DNA of 64,000 nt from Bacillota bacterium (GTDB lineage: Bacteria; Bacillota; Bacilli; ZCTH02-B2), in the NCBI GenBank assembly GCA_017577895.1, contig PKQY01000004.1, forward strand, positions 1-64,000, written 5' to 3'. Below are positions 42,271 through 49,044 of this stretch, piece after piece; position 1 is the stretch's first letter, and the number at the start of each line of letters is the position of its first letter. Below the pieces are notes generated by a model, which searched no databases, was not told the DNA's origin, and worked only from the letters and a program-made list of their open reading frames with translations. The position numbers were made by a program, and so were the translations under genes.

Positions 42271-43359
42271 TCATGGGACGGCGGCTTGCCGATTGTGATA
42301 CAAGTACCGGGCATATTCCAACGGGTTGATGAAGGCCCGGCGGACGGTGTCTTCGTCGTACGCTTTGTAGAGGGACACTTTGGCCGATTTGGCGTTGCAT
42401 TCGATGAACCAAATGTTTTCATCTTCGTCGATGCCGAAGTCAATCCCCAGCTCCCCAAACGGGCCGTAGTTGGATTCGATGGCCCGGTAAATGGTGAGCA
42501 AAAATTGTTGCACATCCGCCCGCAGTCGCCGAATTTGCAATGGGGTGAGCCCTTTTAGCTGCCAAAACTGCTCGAAGGGCAAGGCGTCGGCATGGATGGT
42601 GATGGGAGAACGGGCCTGGCCGATGCGGGCGCAAATACCGACGATGTCCAGTTGTCCCTGGCCGTTTCGTTGTACTTCGGCGCGGAAATCGACGGTGTGA
42701 TCGGATAGGCGGATGAGGGGGATGGCTTTTTGGATTATGACTTTCCTTTCTGATTTGAACAGCGCCCGGATAATCTTATACACGTCGTGAAAGCGGGCAC
42801 GGGTGCCGACGACGACGGCTTTGTGAAAAAAGCTGTACTCGTAACCGCCGTCGGGCAAAACGGCCAAACGTAACACTTTTCGGCTGCGGCTTTTGTCGAC
42901 GGCCTTGACATACACTTGCTGATAGCGCAGGAGAAAAGCCAGCAGGTCCTCCGGCCGGCGATAGAGGATGGTCCGTGGCAAGTAAGGCCAGATTTGTGCG
43001 TCGTTCAACAGTTTCATATAAACGTCCCATTTGTCGAAGTGGTGTTGCGCGTTGAGGGGAATGATCCCCCATTGGGTAAACCGGCGGCGGATGGTTTTGG
43101 CCCGGGGACTGGTGGATGCGCACCGGTCGTACAGGATGTCCGGCAACGGAAACCGTTTCCGTTCCCACCGCATGCGCGCGTGGTTGTAATACGTGCCCAG
43201 CACTTGGCGCTTGCGCAAATGGACGTCCCGGGGCGAAAAAAAATAGAGCGGTACACCGGTCATTTCACTGGCGCGGGCCAATTCATAAAACCGGAAATAC
43301 CCGTTCATGCGTTGGCCGTGGCGGTGCAAGCCGACAACGGTGGAGCTGACGACAAACAC
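42271..43359 (-). CDS. YheC/YheD-family ATP-grasp protein (spore-coat associated)
   Basis: A protein of the endospore coat-associated YheC/YheD family with an ATP-grasp fold. Seen: YFFSPRDVHLRKRQVLGTYY, FPLPDILYDR, LPRTILYRRPEDLLAFLLRY, VYVKAVDKSRSRKVLRL, YGPFGELGIDFGIDEDENIW and FIECNAKSAK. The annotated start is a GTG at 43359, but it has no ribosome site. A near-perfect AAAGGAGGGAGG lies 36-50 nt upstream, directly followed in frame by two ATC codons (43393-43395 is the second). Translation from ATC would add ITAAKTNPLVG and restore the first strand of the domain. The family function is unknown. Confidence 0.8.
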   Translation of the reverse strand: MFVVSSTVVGLHRHGQRMNGYFRFYELARASEMTGVPLYFFSPRDVHLRKRQVLGTYYNHARMRWERKRFPLPDILYDRCASTSPRAKTIRRRFTQWGIIPLNAQHHFDKWDVYMKLLNDAQIWPYLPRTILYRRPEDLLAFLLRYQQVYVKAVDKSRSRKVLRLAVLPDGGYEYSFFHKAVVVGTRARFHDVYKIIRALFKSERKVIIQKAIPLIRLSDHTVDFRAEVQRNGQGQLDIVGICARIGQARSPITIHADALPFEQFWQLKGLTPLQIRRLRADVQQFLLTIYRAIESNYGPFGELGIDFGIDEDENIWFIECNAKSAKVSLYKAYDEDTVRRAFINPLEYARYLYHNRQAAVP

Positions 43360-43450
43360 GCCTACTAACGGGTTGGTTTTGGCTGCGGTGATGATCCTCC
43401 CTCCTTTGCCGGAGGTTTTCCGATGGGCTGCCGGGCACGACGGAGCGGCG

Positions 43451-44806
43451 CTACGGTTGTTGGTGTTTCGTCAAAAAAGTGGCATATTGAAAGACCGCTA
43501 AAAACTGTGGTGAGACCCCTCGGGTGTCTTCCAGGCCGGGAATCGGCAGTTTTTCCGGACGGGTATTGGCTTCGATGAACCAAATTTTTCCTTGGCGGTC
43601 CACCGCCATGTCCATGCCCAACTCGCCTTGAGGACCAAAGGCTTTGTCGATGTACCGGGCGATGCGGATGGTTTCACGGCGAATGGTGTCATCGGTCGGC
43701 AGTCGGGCAGGCTTGCCGATGCGACGAAACAGCCGGTATACGTCGGTATAGTTTTTGAAGTTCCGTCCGATGGTGGTGATGGTCGAGCCGGGGAGCGACA
43801 CGTTGGCCTGGTTGTAAATGGCTTTCCATTGACCGGTTCCGTCTTTGCAGAGGAGCACCCGCAAGTCGATGCGGCGGCCTTTGTATGTGAGCAGGTCAAT
43901 GCCTCTTTGCAAGACCAACGGTTTGTTCCCGAAAAAGCGACGAATCCAAGTTTCGATCTGCGACAATGAAACGGCCCGCCACCGTTGGATGCCGTTGTGA
44001 TAAAATTTGACCCGGTATCCTTTTGTAACTTTGGCGACCGACATCACTTCTTTTCCCTGGCTGCCGTAAAACGACTTGATGTAGACGAGCGGATGGTTTT
44101 GCAACATGGTCTCGAGATCGCGGATCGATTCGTAACGGCGGGTTTCCGGCAAGTAGGGGCGCATCTCCGGATATTGGCTCAAACGGGTATACAGTTCCCA
44201 TTTGCCCAAGTAGTCGCTGTTGTTGATGAATTGAATGTGCGGGTCGGCGCGAAATCGTGCCCGGGCGGCTTTCACTTTTGGCTTGAGCGATGGCGGATAA
44301 TGTACGCCGCGGTCATAAATGACGTCGGGAAAAGGAAACCAGCGGGAAATCCACCGTTTGTGGGCCGGCGAGTACGTCCATCCCCGAATGGTTTGTTCTT
44401 CCCAGCGGATGCCGTCGACAGAAAAAAAGGTAATGAGGCATTTGGCGACTGCATTGGCTTGGACGTCCTTTTTCGCCGTCAAGGGCACACGCCCTTGGGC
44501 GATGGCGGTCAAATAGTCGGGCCTGACGAAGATGCCGACAACCGGGCCTAAGCGAAGGGCGGAACCGCTCTTCCACAAGTTCAGCGGCATGCCCGGCAGC
44601 AAGTGCAATTGTTCCAGCACGGGGCCGGGGAGCCGCAGTTCGGAGCGGCGGCTGTTGGCCAACGGGTGCAGAACGACTTCGGCGGACGAATGTCCTACCC
44701 GGATGGTCGTTGGCTCCGACGGACGTAAATACAGTGACCGATAGACATCTGCTGATAAAAAACCGTCGCTGCCTTCCGTCACGGTGATGTTGACGTGGTT
44801 GTCCAT
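43451..44806 (-). CDS. YheC/YheD-family ATP-grasp protein, long paralogue
   Basis: A 451-residue paralogue of the adjacent gene. It has an N-terminal domain of about 95 residues (NITVTEGSDGFLSADVYRSL...), then the common core: GPVVGIFVRPDYLTAIAQGR, FPFPDVIYDRGVHYP, LVYIKSFYGSQGKEVMSV, GPQGELGMDMAVDRQGKIW and FIEANTRPEK. The ATG at 44806 follows AGGAGGAG. Spore-coat association is known for homologues; the reaction is not. The two genes lie on one strand about 90 nt apart. Confidence 0.85.
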   Translation of the reverse strand: MDNHVNITVTEGSDGFLSADVYRSLYLRPSEPTTIRVGHSSAEVVLHPLANSRRSELRLPGPVLEQLHLLPGMPLNLWKSGSALRLGPVVGIFVRPDYLTAIAQGRVPLTAKKDVQANAVAKCLITFFSVDGIRWEEQTIRGWTYSPAHKRWISRWFPFPDVIYDRGVHYPPSLKPKVKAARARFRADPHIQFINNSDYLGKWELYTRLSQYPEMRPYLPETRRYESIRDLETMLQNHPLVYIKSFYGSQGKEVMSVAKVTKGYRVKFYHNGIQRWRAVSLSQIETWIRRFFGNKPLVLQRGIDLLTYKGRRIDLRVLLCKDGTGQWKAIYNQANVSLPGSTITTIGRNFKNYTDVYRLFRRIGKPARLPTDDTIRRETIRIARYIDKAFGPQGELGMDMAVDRQGKIWFIEANTRPEKLPIPGLEDTRGVSPQFLAVFQYATFLTKHQQP

Positions 44807-44890
44807 CTTTCTCCTCCTGTACGTTTGATCTATTCTATGGCGACATGGCACGGGAGGATTATGTGGAAGGCTCGATACGGCAAGAACGGG

Positions 44891-44910
44891 CGAATGACCC
44901 GGTTCATTCG
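44891..44910. promoter_or_regulatory. inverted repeat upstream of the acyl-CoA dehydrogenase promoter
   Basis: CGAATGA (44891-44897) and TCATTCG (44904-44910) form perfect 7-bp arms with a 6-bp spacer, ten bases before the -35. The half-sites resemble those of Bacillus FadR (TGAATGA/TCATTCA), but the spacer is longer than in that box. A candidate operator. Confidence 0.45.
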
Positions 44911-44919
44911 TACAGACTA

Positions 44920-44948
44920 TTGACATCGGTGGGCACAAGACCTACTAT
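44920..44948 (+). promoter_or_regulatory. sigma-A promoter of the acyl-CoA dehydrogenase gene or a leader RNA
   Basis: A perfect TTGACA (44920-44925), a 17-nt spacer and TACTAT (44943-44948). The start point would be near 44955, about 220 nt before the acyl-CoA dehydrogenase ATG. Confidence 0.75.
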
Positions 44949-44977
44949 AAATAGAGAGATGAAAAAGTGACGAAGAT

Positions 44978-44989
44978 GTGAACGTTCAC
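44978..44989. promoter_or_regulatory. 12-bp perfect palindrome in the leader
   Basis: GTGAACGTTCAC at about +24 to +35 from the predicted start point. It could be an operator for a dimeric repressor (for example TetR-type). Confidence 0.4.
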
Positions 44990-45111
44990 AGCTTGTGTCC
45001 ATTGATCCCACCGCCGATCAAGGAGCCACAGGCGTGAGCCGGAATGACGGAGTGAAGTGAAGTCAGCCTTTGTGCCTTGGCTTCACGGTCACTTCGGATT
45101 CCGGCTTTTTT
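44990..45111 (+). ncRNA. structured leader RNA with terminator-like hairpin, class unknown
   Basis: Two stem-loops are predicted by eye. Hairpin 1: GCTTGTG and TCC, then TTGATC (45003-45008), pair with GATCAA (45017-45022), GGA and CACAGGC. Hairpin 2: AGCCGGAAT (45037-45045) pairs with ATTCCGGCT (45098-45106), with further inner pairing of GTGAAGTGAAG to CTTCAC and TCACTTC, and ends in TTTTTT (45106-45111). It matches no T-box, SAM, TPP, lysine, glycine or cobalamin motif that I can recall. It may be an attenuator of the next gene or an independent small RNA. The rest of the 368-base gap 44807-45174 holds only the promoter and operator candidates. Confidence 0.55.
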
Positions 45112-45174
45112 GATCTCATCCATTCTATTTTGCTGTTCCCCACACGAAACACCATACAAAAGGAGGAATGGGCG

Positions 45175-46371
45175 ATGATGAATTTTGCTCTTACTGAAGA
45201 GCAACTGGCCGTCAAGAAAATGGTTCGCCAGTTTGTGGACAAGGAAATCATGCCGTACATCCAAGAGTGGGACGCGAAACAACATTTTGAGCGAAGCATC
45301 ATCGACAAACTGGCCGACTTGGGCTTGATGGGCGTCTGCATTCCGGAGAAATACGGCGGACAAGGCATGGACTACAACACGTTGGCCATCGTCTGCCAAG
45401 AGCTGGAGCGGGGTGATACCGCTTTCCGGACGGCCGTCTCGGTGCATATCGGGCTGAACAGCTTGACGTTGCTCCAATGGGGCAATGAATATCAAAAGGA
45501 AAAATATTTGATTCCGCAGGCGAAAGGCGAAAAGATCGGCGCCTTCGGCTTGACAGAACCGAACGCCGGTTCCGATGTGGCGGCCATGCAGACGCGGGCA
45601 GTCAGAGACGGCGATTACTACATCCTCAACGGCAGCAAGACGTGGATTTCTCTTTGCGACATTGCGGACCATTTCCTGATTTTCGCCAAAACCGATCCAG
45701 ACAAGAAACACCACGGCATTTCCGCCTTTATCGTGGAACGGAACTTCCCGGGCGTGACGACCCGTGGATTCAAGGACAAGTTGGGGATTCGGGCCGGCAA
45801 CACCGGTGAAATTTTCCTGGAAGACGTCCGGGTGCCGAAAGAAAACTTGCTGGGTGAGGAAGGCGAAGGCTTCAAAATCGCCATGTCGGCGCTGGACAAC
45901 GGACGCTTCACGGTGGCGGCTGGTGCGGTCGGCTTGATCGATGCGTGCATTGAAGCCAGCGTCAAATACGCCAACGAACGTTACACCTTCGGTCAGCCTA
46001 TCGGTAGACATCAGTTGGTGCAACAAATGATCGCCAGAATGGTGGCCGGGTATGAAGCGTCCCAGTTGCTGGTGTACCGGGTCGGTTGGATGAAAAACGA
46101 AGGCATGCGCTGCACGCGGGAGACGTCGCTCGCCAAATGGTTCGCCTGCGACGCGGCCTTCCAAGCGGCGGTGGACGCGGTGCAGATTCACGGCGCCAAC
46201 GGTTACTCCCACGAGTTTCCGGTGGAGCGGTATTTGCGCAACGCCAAAGCGCCGGTCATTTACGAAGGAACCCGGGAAATCCACACCATCATGCAAGCCG
46301 AATACGCGTTGGGTTACCGGAAAGACAAACCGTTGCGGAAAACGTTGCCGAAATGGCCGTTTGAAGAATAA
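45175..46371 (+). CDS. acyl-CoA dehydrogenase
   Basis: A 398-residue FAD enzyme that oxidises acyl-CoA to enoyl-CoA. Seen: N-terminal helical domain FALTEEQLAVKKMVRQFVDK, the FAD-contacting blocks FGLTEPNAGSD and GSKTWISL, and the C-terminal domain with ERYTFGQPIGRHQLVQQM and YEGTREIHTI, where the Glu of APVIYEGT occupies the usual catalytic-base position. The substrate chain length or branch is not resolvable. The ATG at 45175 follows AAAAGGAGGAATGGGCG. Its leader carries a terminator-like structure. Confidence 0.93.
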   Translation: MMNFALTEEQLAVKKMVRQFVDKEIMPYIQEWDAKQHFERSIIDKLADLGLMGVCIPEKYGGQGMDYNTLAIVCQELERGDTAFRTAVSVHIGLNSLTLLQWGNEYQKEKYLIPQAKGEKIGAFGLTEPNAGSDVAAMQTRAVRDGDYYILNGSKTWISLCDIADHFLIFAKTDPDKKHHGISAFIVERNFPGVTTRGFKDKLGIRAGNTGEIFLEDVRVPKENLLGEEGEGFKIAMSALDNGRFTVAAGAVGLIDACIEASVKYANERYTFGQPIGRHQLVQQMIARMVAGYEASQLLVYRVGWMKNEGMRCTRETSLAKWFACDAAFQAAVDAVQIHGANGYSHEFPVERYLRNAKAPVIYEGTREIHTIMQAEYALGYRKDKPLRKTLPKWPFEE

Positions 46372-46385
46372 TCCAGGGAAAAAAG

Positions 46386-46415
46386 TGGGCAGGGGAGTTA
46401 CCCTTGCCCATTTTC
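46386..46415 (+). terminator. weak terminator of the acyl-CoA dehydrogenase gene
   Basis: TGGGCAGGG pairs imperfectly with CCCTTGCCCA (46401-46410), followed by TTTTC. Confidence 0.5.
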
Positions 46416-46436
46416 ATCAATATGGGACCGATTTGA

Positions 46437-46546
46437 TTACGCCATACTGTTGAGCAATGTCCAGTTGATTGTCATTTGTTGCATCGCACGTTCGACCACG
46501 TTTCCGATGTACGCCCGAAAAGTTCCTTAAAGGCCGGGTCTTTCAA
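46437..46546 (-). other. possible frameshifted small gene
   Basis: On the minus strand GGAGGAGGGGCG precedes a TTG (46546) opening a 24-codon frame (LKDPAFKELFGRTSETWSNV...) that stops at 46472. One base shift after SET would continue as VVERAMQQMTINWTLLNSMA and stop at 46437. The strong ribosome site suggests a small, recently broken or mis-sequenced gene of unknown family. The rest of the 327-base gap 46372-46698 holds only a terminator and a promoter. Confidence 0.3.
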
Positions 46547-46619
46547 CGCCCCTCCTCCATGGGAAGGAAGTTGTTTGAACAGTCTGGATATGGTGTTGCC
46601 TTTAGTTTATCGGATTGGC

Positions 46620-46649
46620 TTGCCTGTTCCGACCGTTTCACGCTATGCT
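46620..46649 (+). promoter_or_regulatory. promoter of the DUF3870 gene
   Basis: TTGCCT (46620-46625), an 18-nt spacer and TATGCT (46644-46649), 50 nt before the start codon. Confidence 0.45.
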
Positions 46650-46698
46650 TGTGATAAATGGAGACGGCGCAAATCAACAACGTAAAGGGGAACGCAAG

Positions 46699-47037
46699 AT
46701 GGGTCGAACGGTCATGTTGGCAGGCCACGCCAAATTGCCGCAAGGCATGGCGGCTCAAAGCGTGTATGAAATGTTGACCATCACGGTGGAAGTGGAGTTG
46801 AAATACGGGGTCATCGTCGACGCGTCGTGTACGCTGGCGACCCAACACGCGCAACAGTTTATTAGCCGGTTGTTGAGAGGGTACAGTTTGCAAGACGGCA
46901 TTGAGCCGATTTTGGAAGCCATTCGCGGGGCATATCAAGGGAAGGCGCAACAGGCACTGTTGGCGGCTGCCAAGGACATGTACCATCAATATCAGTTGTT
47001 CAAGGAACGGCAACGAGAGACCGAAAACGCAGAATGA
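46699..47037 (+). CDS. DUF3870 family protein
   Basis: A 112-residue cytosolic protein of the DUF3870 family. Conserved segments: LAGHAKLPQGMAAQSVYEML, ELKYGVIVDASCTLATQHAQ and LLRGYSLQDGIEPILEAI. A single Cys (DASCTLA) is strictly placed in relatives I remember. No function is established. It lies 74 nt before an enoyl-CoA hydratase gene and in a neighbourhood of acyl-CoA enzymes. ATG at 46699 with AAAGGGGAA upstream. Confidence 0.82.
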   Translation: MGRTVMLAGHAKLPQGMAAQSVYEMLTITVEVELKYGVIVDASCTLATQHAQQFISRLLRGYSLQDGIEPILEAIRGAYQGKAQQALLAAAKDMYHQYQLFKERQRETENAE

Positions 47038-47111
47038 AGCCGGTGGACTGGCCTGTTCCCAAGTGACGTGATGATTGAAAGCGTAAACATATCTTGTTGG
47101 AGGCGATTTCG

Positions 47112-47900
47112 ATGGCGTACAGCACCTTGCTATTTGAAGTGAAAGACCACGTGGCGACCATCACCATCCATCGGCCGGATGCGGCCAACGCGTTGAACGA
47201 TCAAATGGGGAAGGAACTGTTTGACGCCATATTGCGGTGCGACACCGATCCCGAGATTCGGGCGGTCATTTTGACCGGGAGCGGGAAGATGTTTTGTGCC
47301 GGCGGCGATTTGAAAAGTTTCAACCAAATCGAATTGTCGCAAGTGGAATACCGATTGAAGGAAATTACCACGTATTTGCATGCGGCGGTGGCCCGGATGA
47401 ACCGGATGGATGCGCCGGTCATTGCCGCCGTAAACGGGGTGGCGGCTGGAGCGGGGTTGAGCCTGGTCTGCGCCTGTGACTTGGCTTTGGCCGCCGAATC
47501 GGCTCGTTTCACCATGGCGTATACCCGAGCCGGGCTGACCCCCGACGGTTCCGGTTCGTATTTTCTCACTCGCTTGGTCGGATTGCGCCGGGCTATGGAA
47601 CTGACGTTGACGAACCGGGTGTTGTCCGCGGCGGAAGCGTTGGAATGGGGGCTCATCAATCGGGTCGTTCCGGATGGAGATTTGATGGAAGAAGCTCGGC
47701 AGCTGGCGGTTCAGCTGGCCAACGGCCCGACGGCGGCGCTCGGTGCGGCGAAACGGCTGTTGTACGAAGGCTGGCATGACACGCTGGAAACGCAAATGGA
47801 AAAGGAAAGCCAGAGCATCGCGAAACTGGCCGCATCCCCGGTGGGACAAGAAGGCATCAGTGCCTTCGTTGAGAAGCGGCCGCCCCGTTTTCACGGATAA
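47112..47900 (+). CDS. enoyl-CoA hydratase/isomerase family protein
   Basis: A 262-residue crotonase-fold enzyme. The acyl-CoA-binding and oxyanion segments are ITIHRPDAANALND, FCAGGDLKSF and AAVNGVAAGAGLSLVCACDL. At the second catalytic position the region reads TRAGLTPDGSGSYFLTRLVG, with Asp rather than the second Glu of true hydratases, so it may be an isomerase or another crotonase activity. Probably co-transcribed with the DUF3870 gene; ATG at 47112 with GGAGGCG. Confidence 0.88.
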   Translation: MAYSTLLFEVKDHVATITIHRPDAANALNDQMGKELFDAILRCDTDPEIRAVILTGSGKMFCAGGDLKSFNQIELSQVEYRLKEITTYLHAAVARMNRMDAPVIAAVNGVAAGAGLSLVCACDLALAAESARFTMAYTRAGLTPDGSGSYFLTRLVGLRRAMELTLTNRVLSAAEALEWGLINRVVPDGDLMEEARQLAVQLANGPTAALGAAKRLLYEGWHDTLETQMEKESQSIAKLAASPVGQEGISAFVEKRPPRFHG

Positions 47901-47928
47901 GGGCTGGCGAGCTGCTGATTTGTTTTGC

Positions 47929-47967
47929 CTGCAGCTGTCCTTGGACGGTTGCAGGTTTTATTTTTTG
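47929..47967 (+). terminator. terminator of the enoyl-CoA hydratase gene
   Basis: CCTGCA (47929-47934) pairs with TGCAGG (47951-47956), with a nested GTCC/GGAC, followed by TTTTATTTTTT. Confidence 0.75.
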
Positions 47968-48002
47968 ATTTTCAAAGCATGACTTACCGGATTTTTCCGT
48001 GA

Positions 48003-48032
48003 TTGACAAAAATCATAGAAAATAAAAATAAT
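48003..48032 (+). promoter_or_regulatory. sigma-A promoter of the alpha/beta hydrolase
   Basis: TTGACA (48003-48008), an 18-nt spacer and AATAAT (48027-48032), 30 nt before the start codon. Confidence 0.55.
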
Positions 48033-48062
48033 CTTTTCAATAAAAAGAAAGGGGGGTGAGCC

Positions 48063-48854
48063 ATGCCCGTTGTGCAAGCGAATGGCATTCACATGTATTA
48101 CGAAATTCACGGCCAAGGCGAGCCGTTGGTCATGATCATGGGATTGTCGGCCAACGTTGATTGGTGGGATCCGGTGATTGTTGAGCGGCTTTCAAAGCGT
48201 TATCAGTTGTTGTTGTTTGACAACCGGGGGGCCGGTCGGACCGAAAAACCGCAAATGACGTACACGATTGCGCTGATGGCGCAAGATACGGTGGAGTTGA
48301 TGACCCAAGTGGGGATTGAGAAGGCCCACATCCTCGGCGTGTCCATGGGCGGGATGATCGCGCAAGAATTGGCGCTCCATTATCCGGAACGGGTGAACAA
48401 GCTGATTCTGGCGTGTACCAACTGTGGCGGTACGCAGTCCATTGTTGCGCCGCCGGACGTGATCGGCCTGTTCACGAATCGTACCGGGACGCCGGATGAG
48501 ATCAAACAACGGATGTTTAAGGTCTTGTTTCCCGATGAGTACATCGCAAACCACGCCGACCAATTGGAACAACTTTGGTTGCGGGCCATCCGGGCGCCCA
48601 TTCCGACGGACGCCCTGTTGCGGCAATTGGAAGCCATTCAAACGTTTTCCACGTACGACCGGCTCGATCAAATTCAGGCGCCGACGTTGGTGATGACGGG
48701 CGACCAAGACATTCTCGTGCCGCCGAAAAACGCGGAGATTATCGCCGGACGAATTCCCGGTGCCCGCCTGGAAATTTTCGAAGGCGGCGGACACGGCTTT
48801 ACCGGCCAGTTCCCCGATAAGTTTTGCCAAGTGGTGGAAGAGTTTTTGGGTTGA
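48063..48854 (+). CDS. alpha/beta hydrolase
   Basis: A 263-residue alpha/beta-fold hydrolase, similar to 3-oxoadipate enol-lactonase and related esterases. The triad is Ser in HILGVSMGGMIAQ, Asp in MTGDQDILVPP and His in GGGHGFTGQ. No signal peptide. Substrate not assignable. The ATG is preceded by AAAGGGGGGTGAG. Confidence 0.85.
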   Translation: MPVVQANGIHMYYEIHGQGEPLVMIMGLSANVDWWDPVIVERLSKRYQLLLFDNRGAGRTEKPQMTYTIALMAQDTVELMTQVGIEKAHILGVSMGGMIAQELALHYPERVNKLILACTNCGGTQSIVAPPDVIGLFTNRTGTPDEIKQRMFKVLFPDEYIANHADQLEQLWLRAIRAPIPTDALLRQLEAIQTFSTYDRLDQIQAPTLVMTGDQDILVPPKNAEIIAGRIPGARLEIFEGGGHGFTGQFPDKFCQVVEEFLG

Positions 48855-48864
48855 TCCTGTTCAT

Positions 48865-48898
48865 GCCTCACTGCCGTACGTCAGTGAGGCGTTTTTCT
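48865..48898 (+). terminator. terminator of the alpha/beta hydrolase gene
   Basis: GCCTCACTG (48865-48873) pairs with CAGTGAGGC (48882-48890), followed by GTTTTTCTT. Confidence 0.88.
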
Positions 48899-48967
48899 TC
48901 CATTGTGACGTTGTCATGGTTTCTTCCAATTGTTCTAATGTGACATCTCTTTGAACTCCCCTATTTT

Positions 48968-48983
48968 TGTGATGTCCGTCACA
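48968..48983. promoter_or_regulatory. Fnr/CRP-family binding site of hcp
   Basis: TGTGA-N6-TCACA, a perfect match to the Bacillus Fnr box (also the general CRP-family half-site arrangement). Its centre (48975.5) lies at -41.5 relative to the start point predicted from the -10 at 49005-49010, the class II activator position. Confidence 0.82.
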
Positions 48984-49004
48984 TTGGGACGACTGAAGTA
49001 GATG

Positions 49005-49010
49005 TATACT
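49005..49010 (+). promoter_or_regulatory. -10 element of the hcp promoter
   Basis: TATACT with TG directly upstream. The -35 region is replaced by the Fnr site, as in activator-dependent promoters. Confidence 0.7.
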
Positions 49011-49030
49011 GGTCGTGCACATCACGACCA
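49010..49030. promoter_or_regulatory. inverted repeat over the hcp start point
   Basis: TGGTCGTG (49010-49017) and CACGACCA (49023-49030) are perfect 8-bp arms with a 5-bp spacer. The left arm reaches from the end of the -10 to the predicted start point, so it would be an operator in DNA, not an RNA hairpin. Confidence 0.55.
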
Positions 49031-49044
49031 GGGGGAGTGGAAAG

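Noticed and set aside
44990..45111. A T-box leader for the acyl-CoA dehydrogenase gene
   Set aside because: The T-box sequence AGGGTGGNACCGCG and a specifier loop are lacking, and the gene is not of an amino-acid or tRNA-synthetase type.
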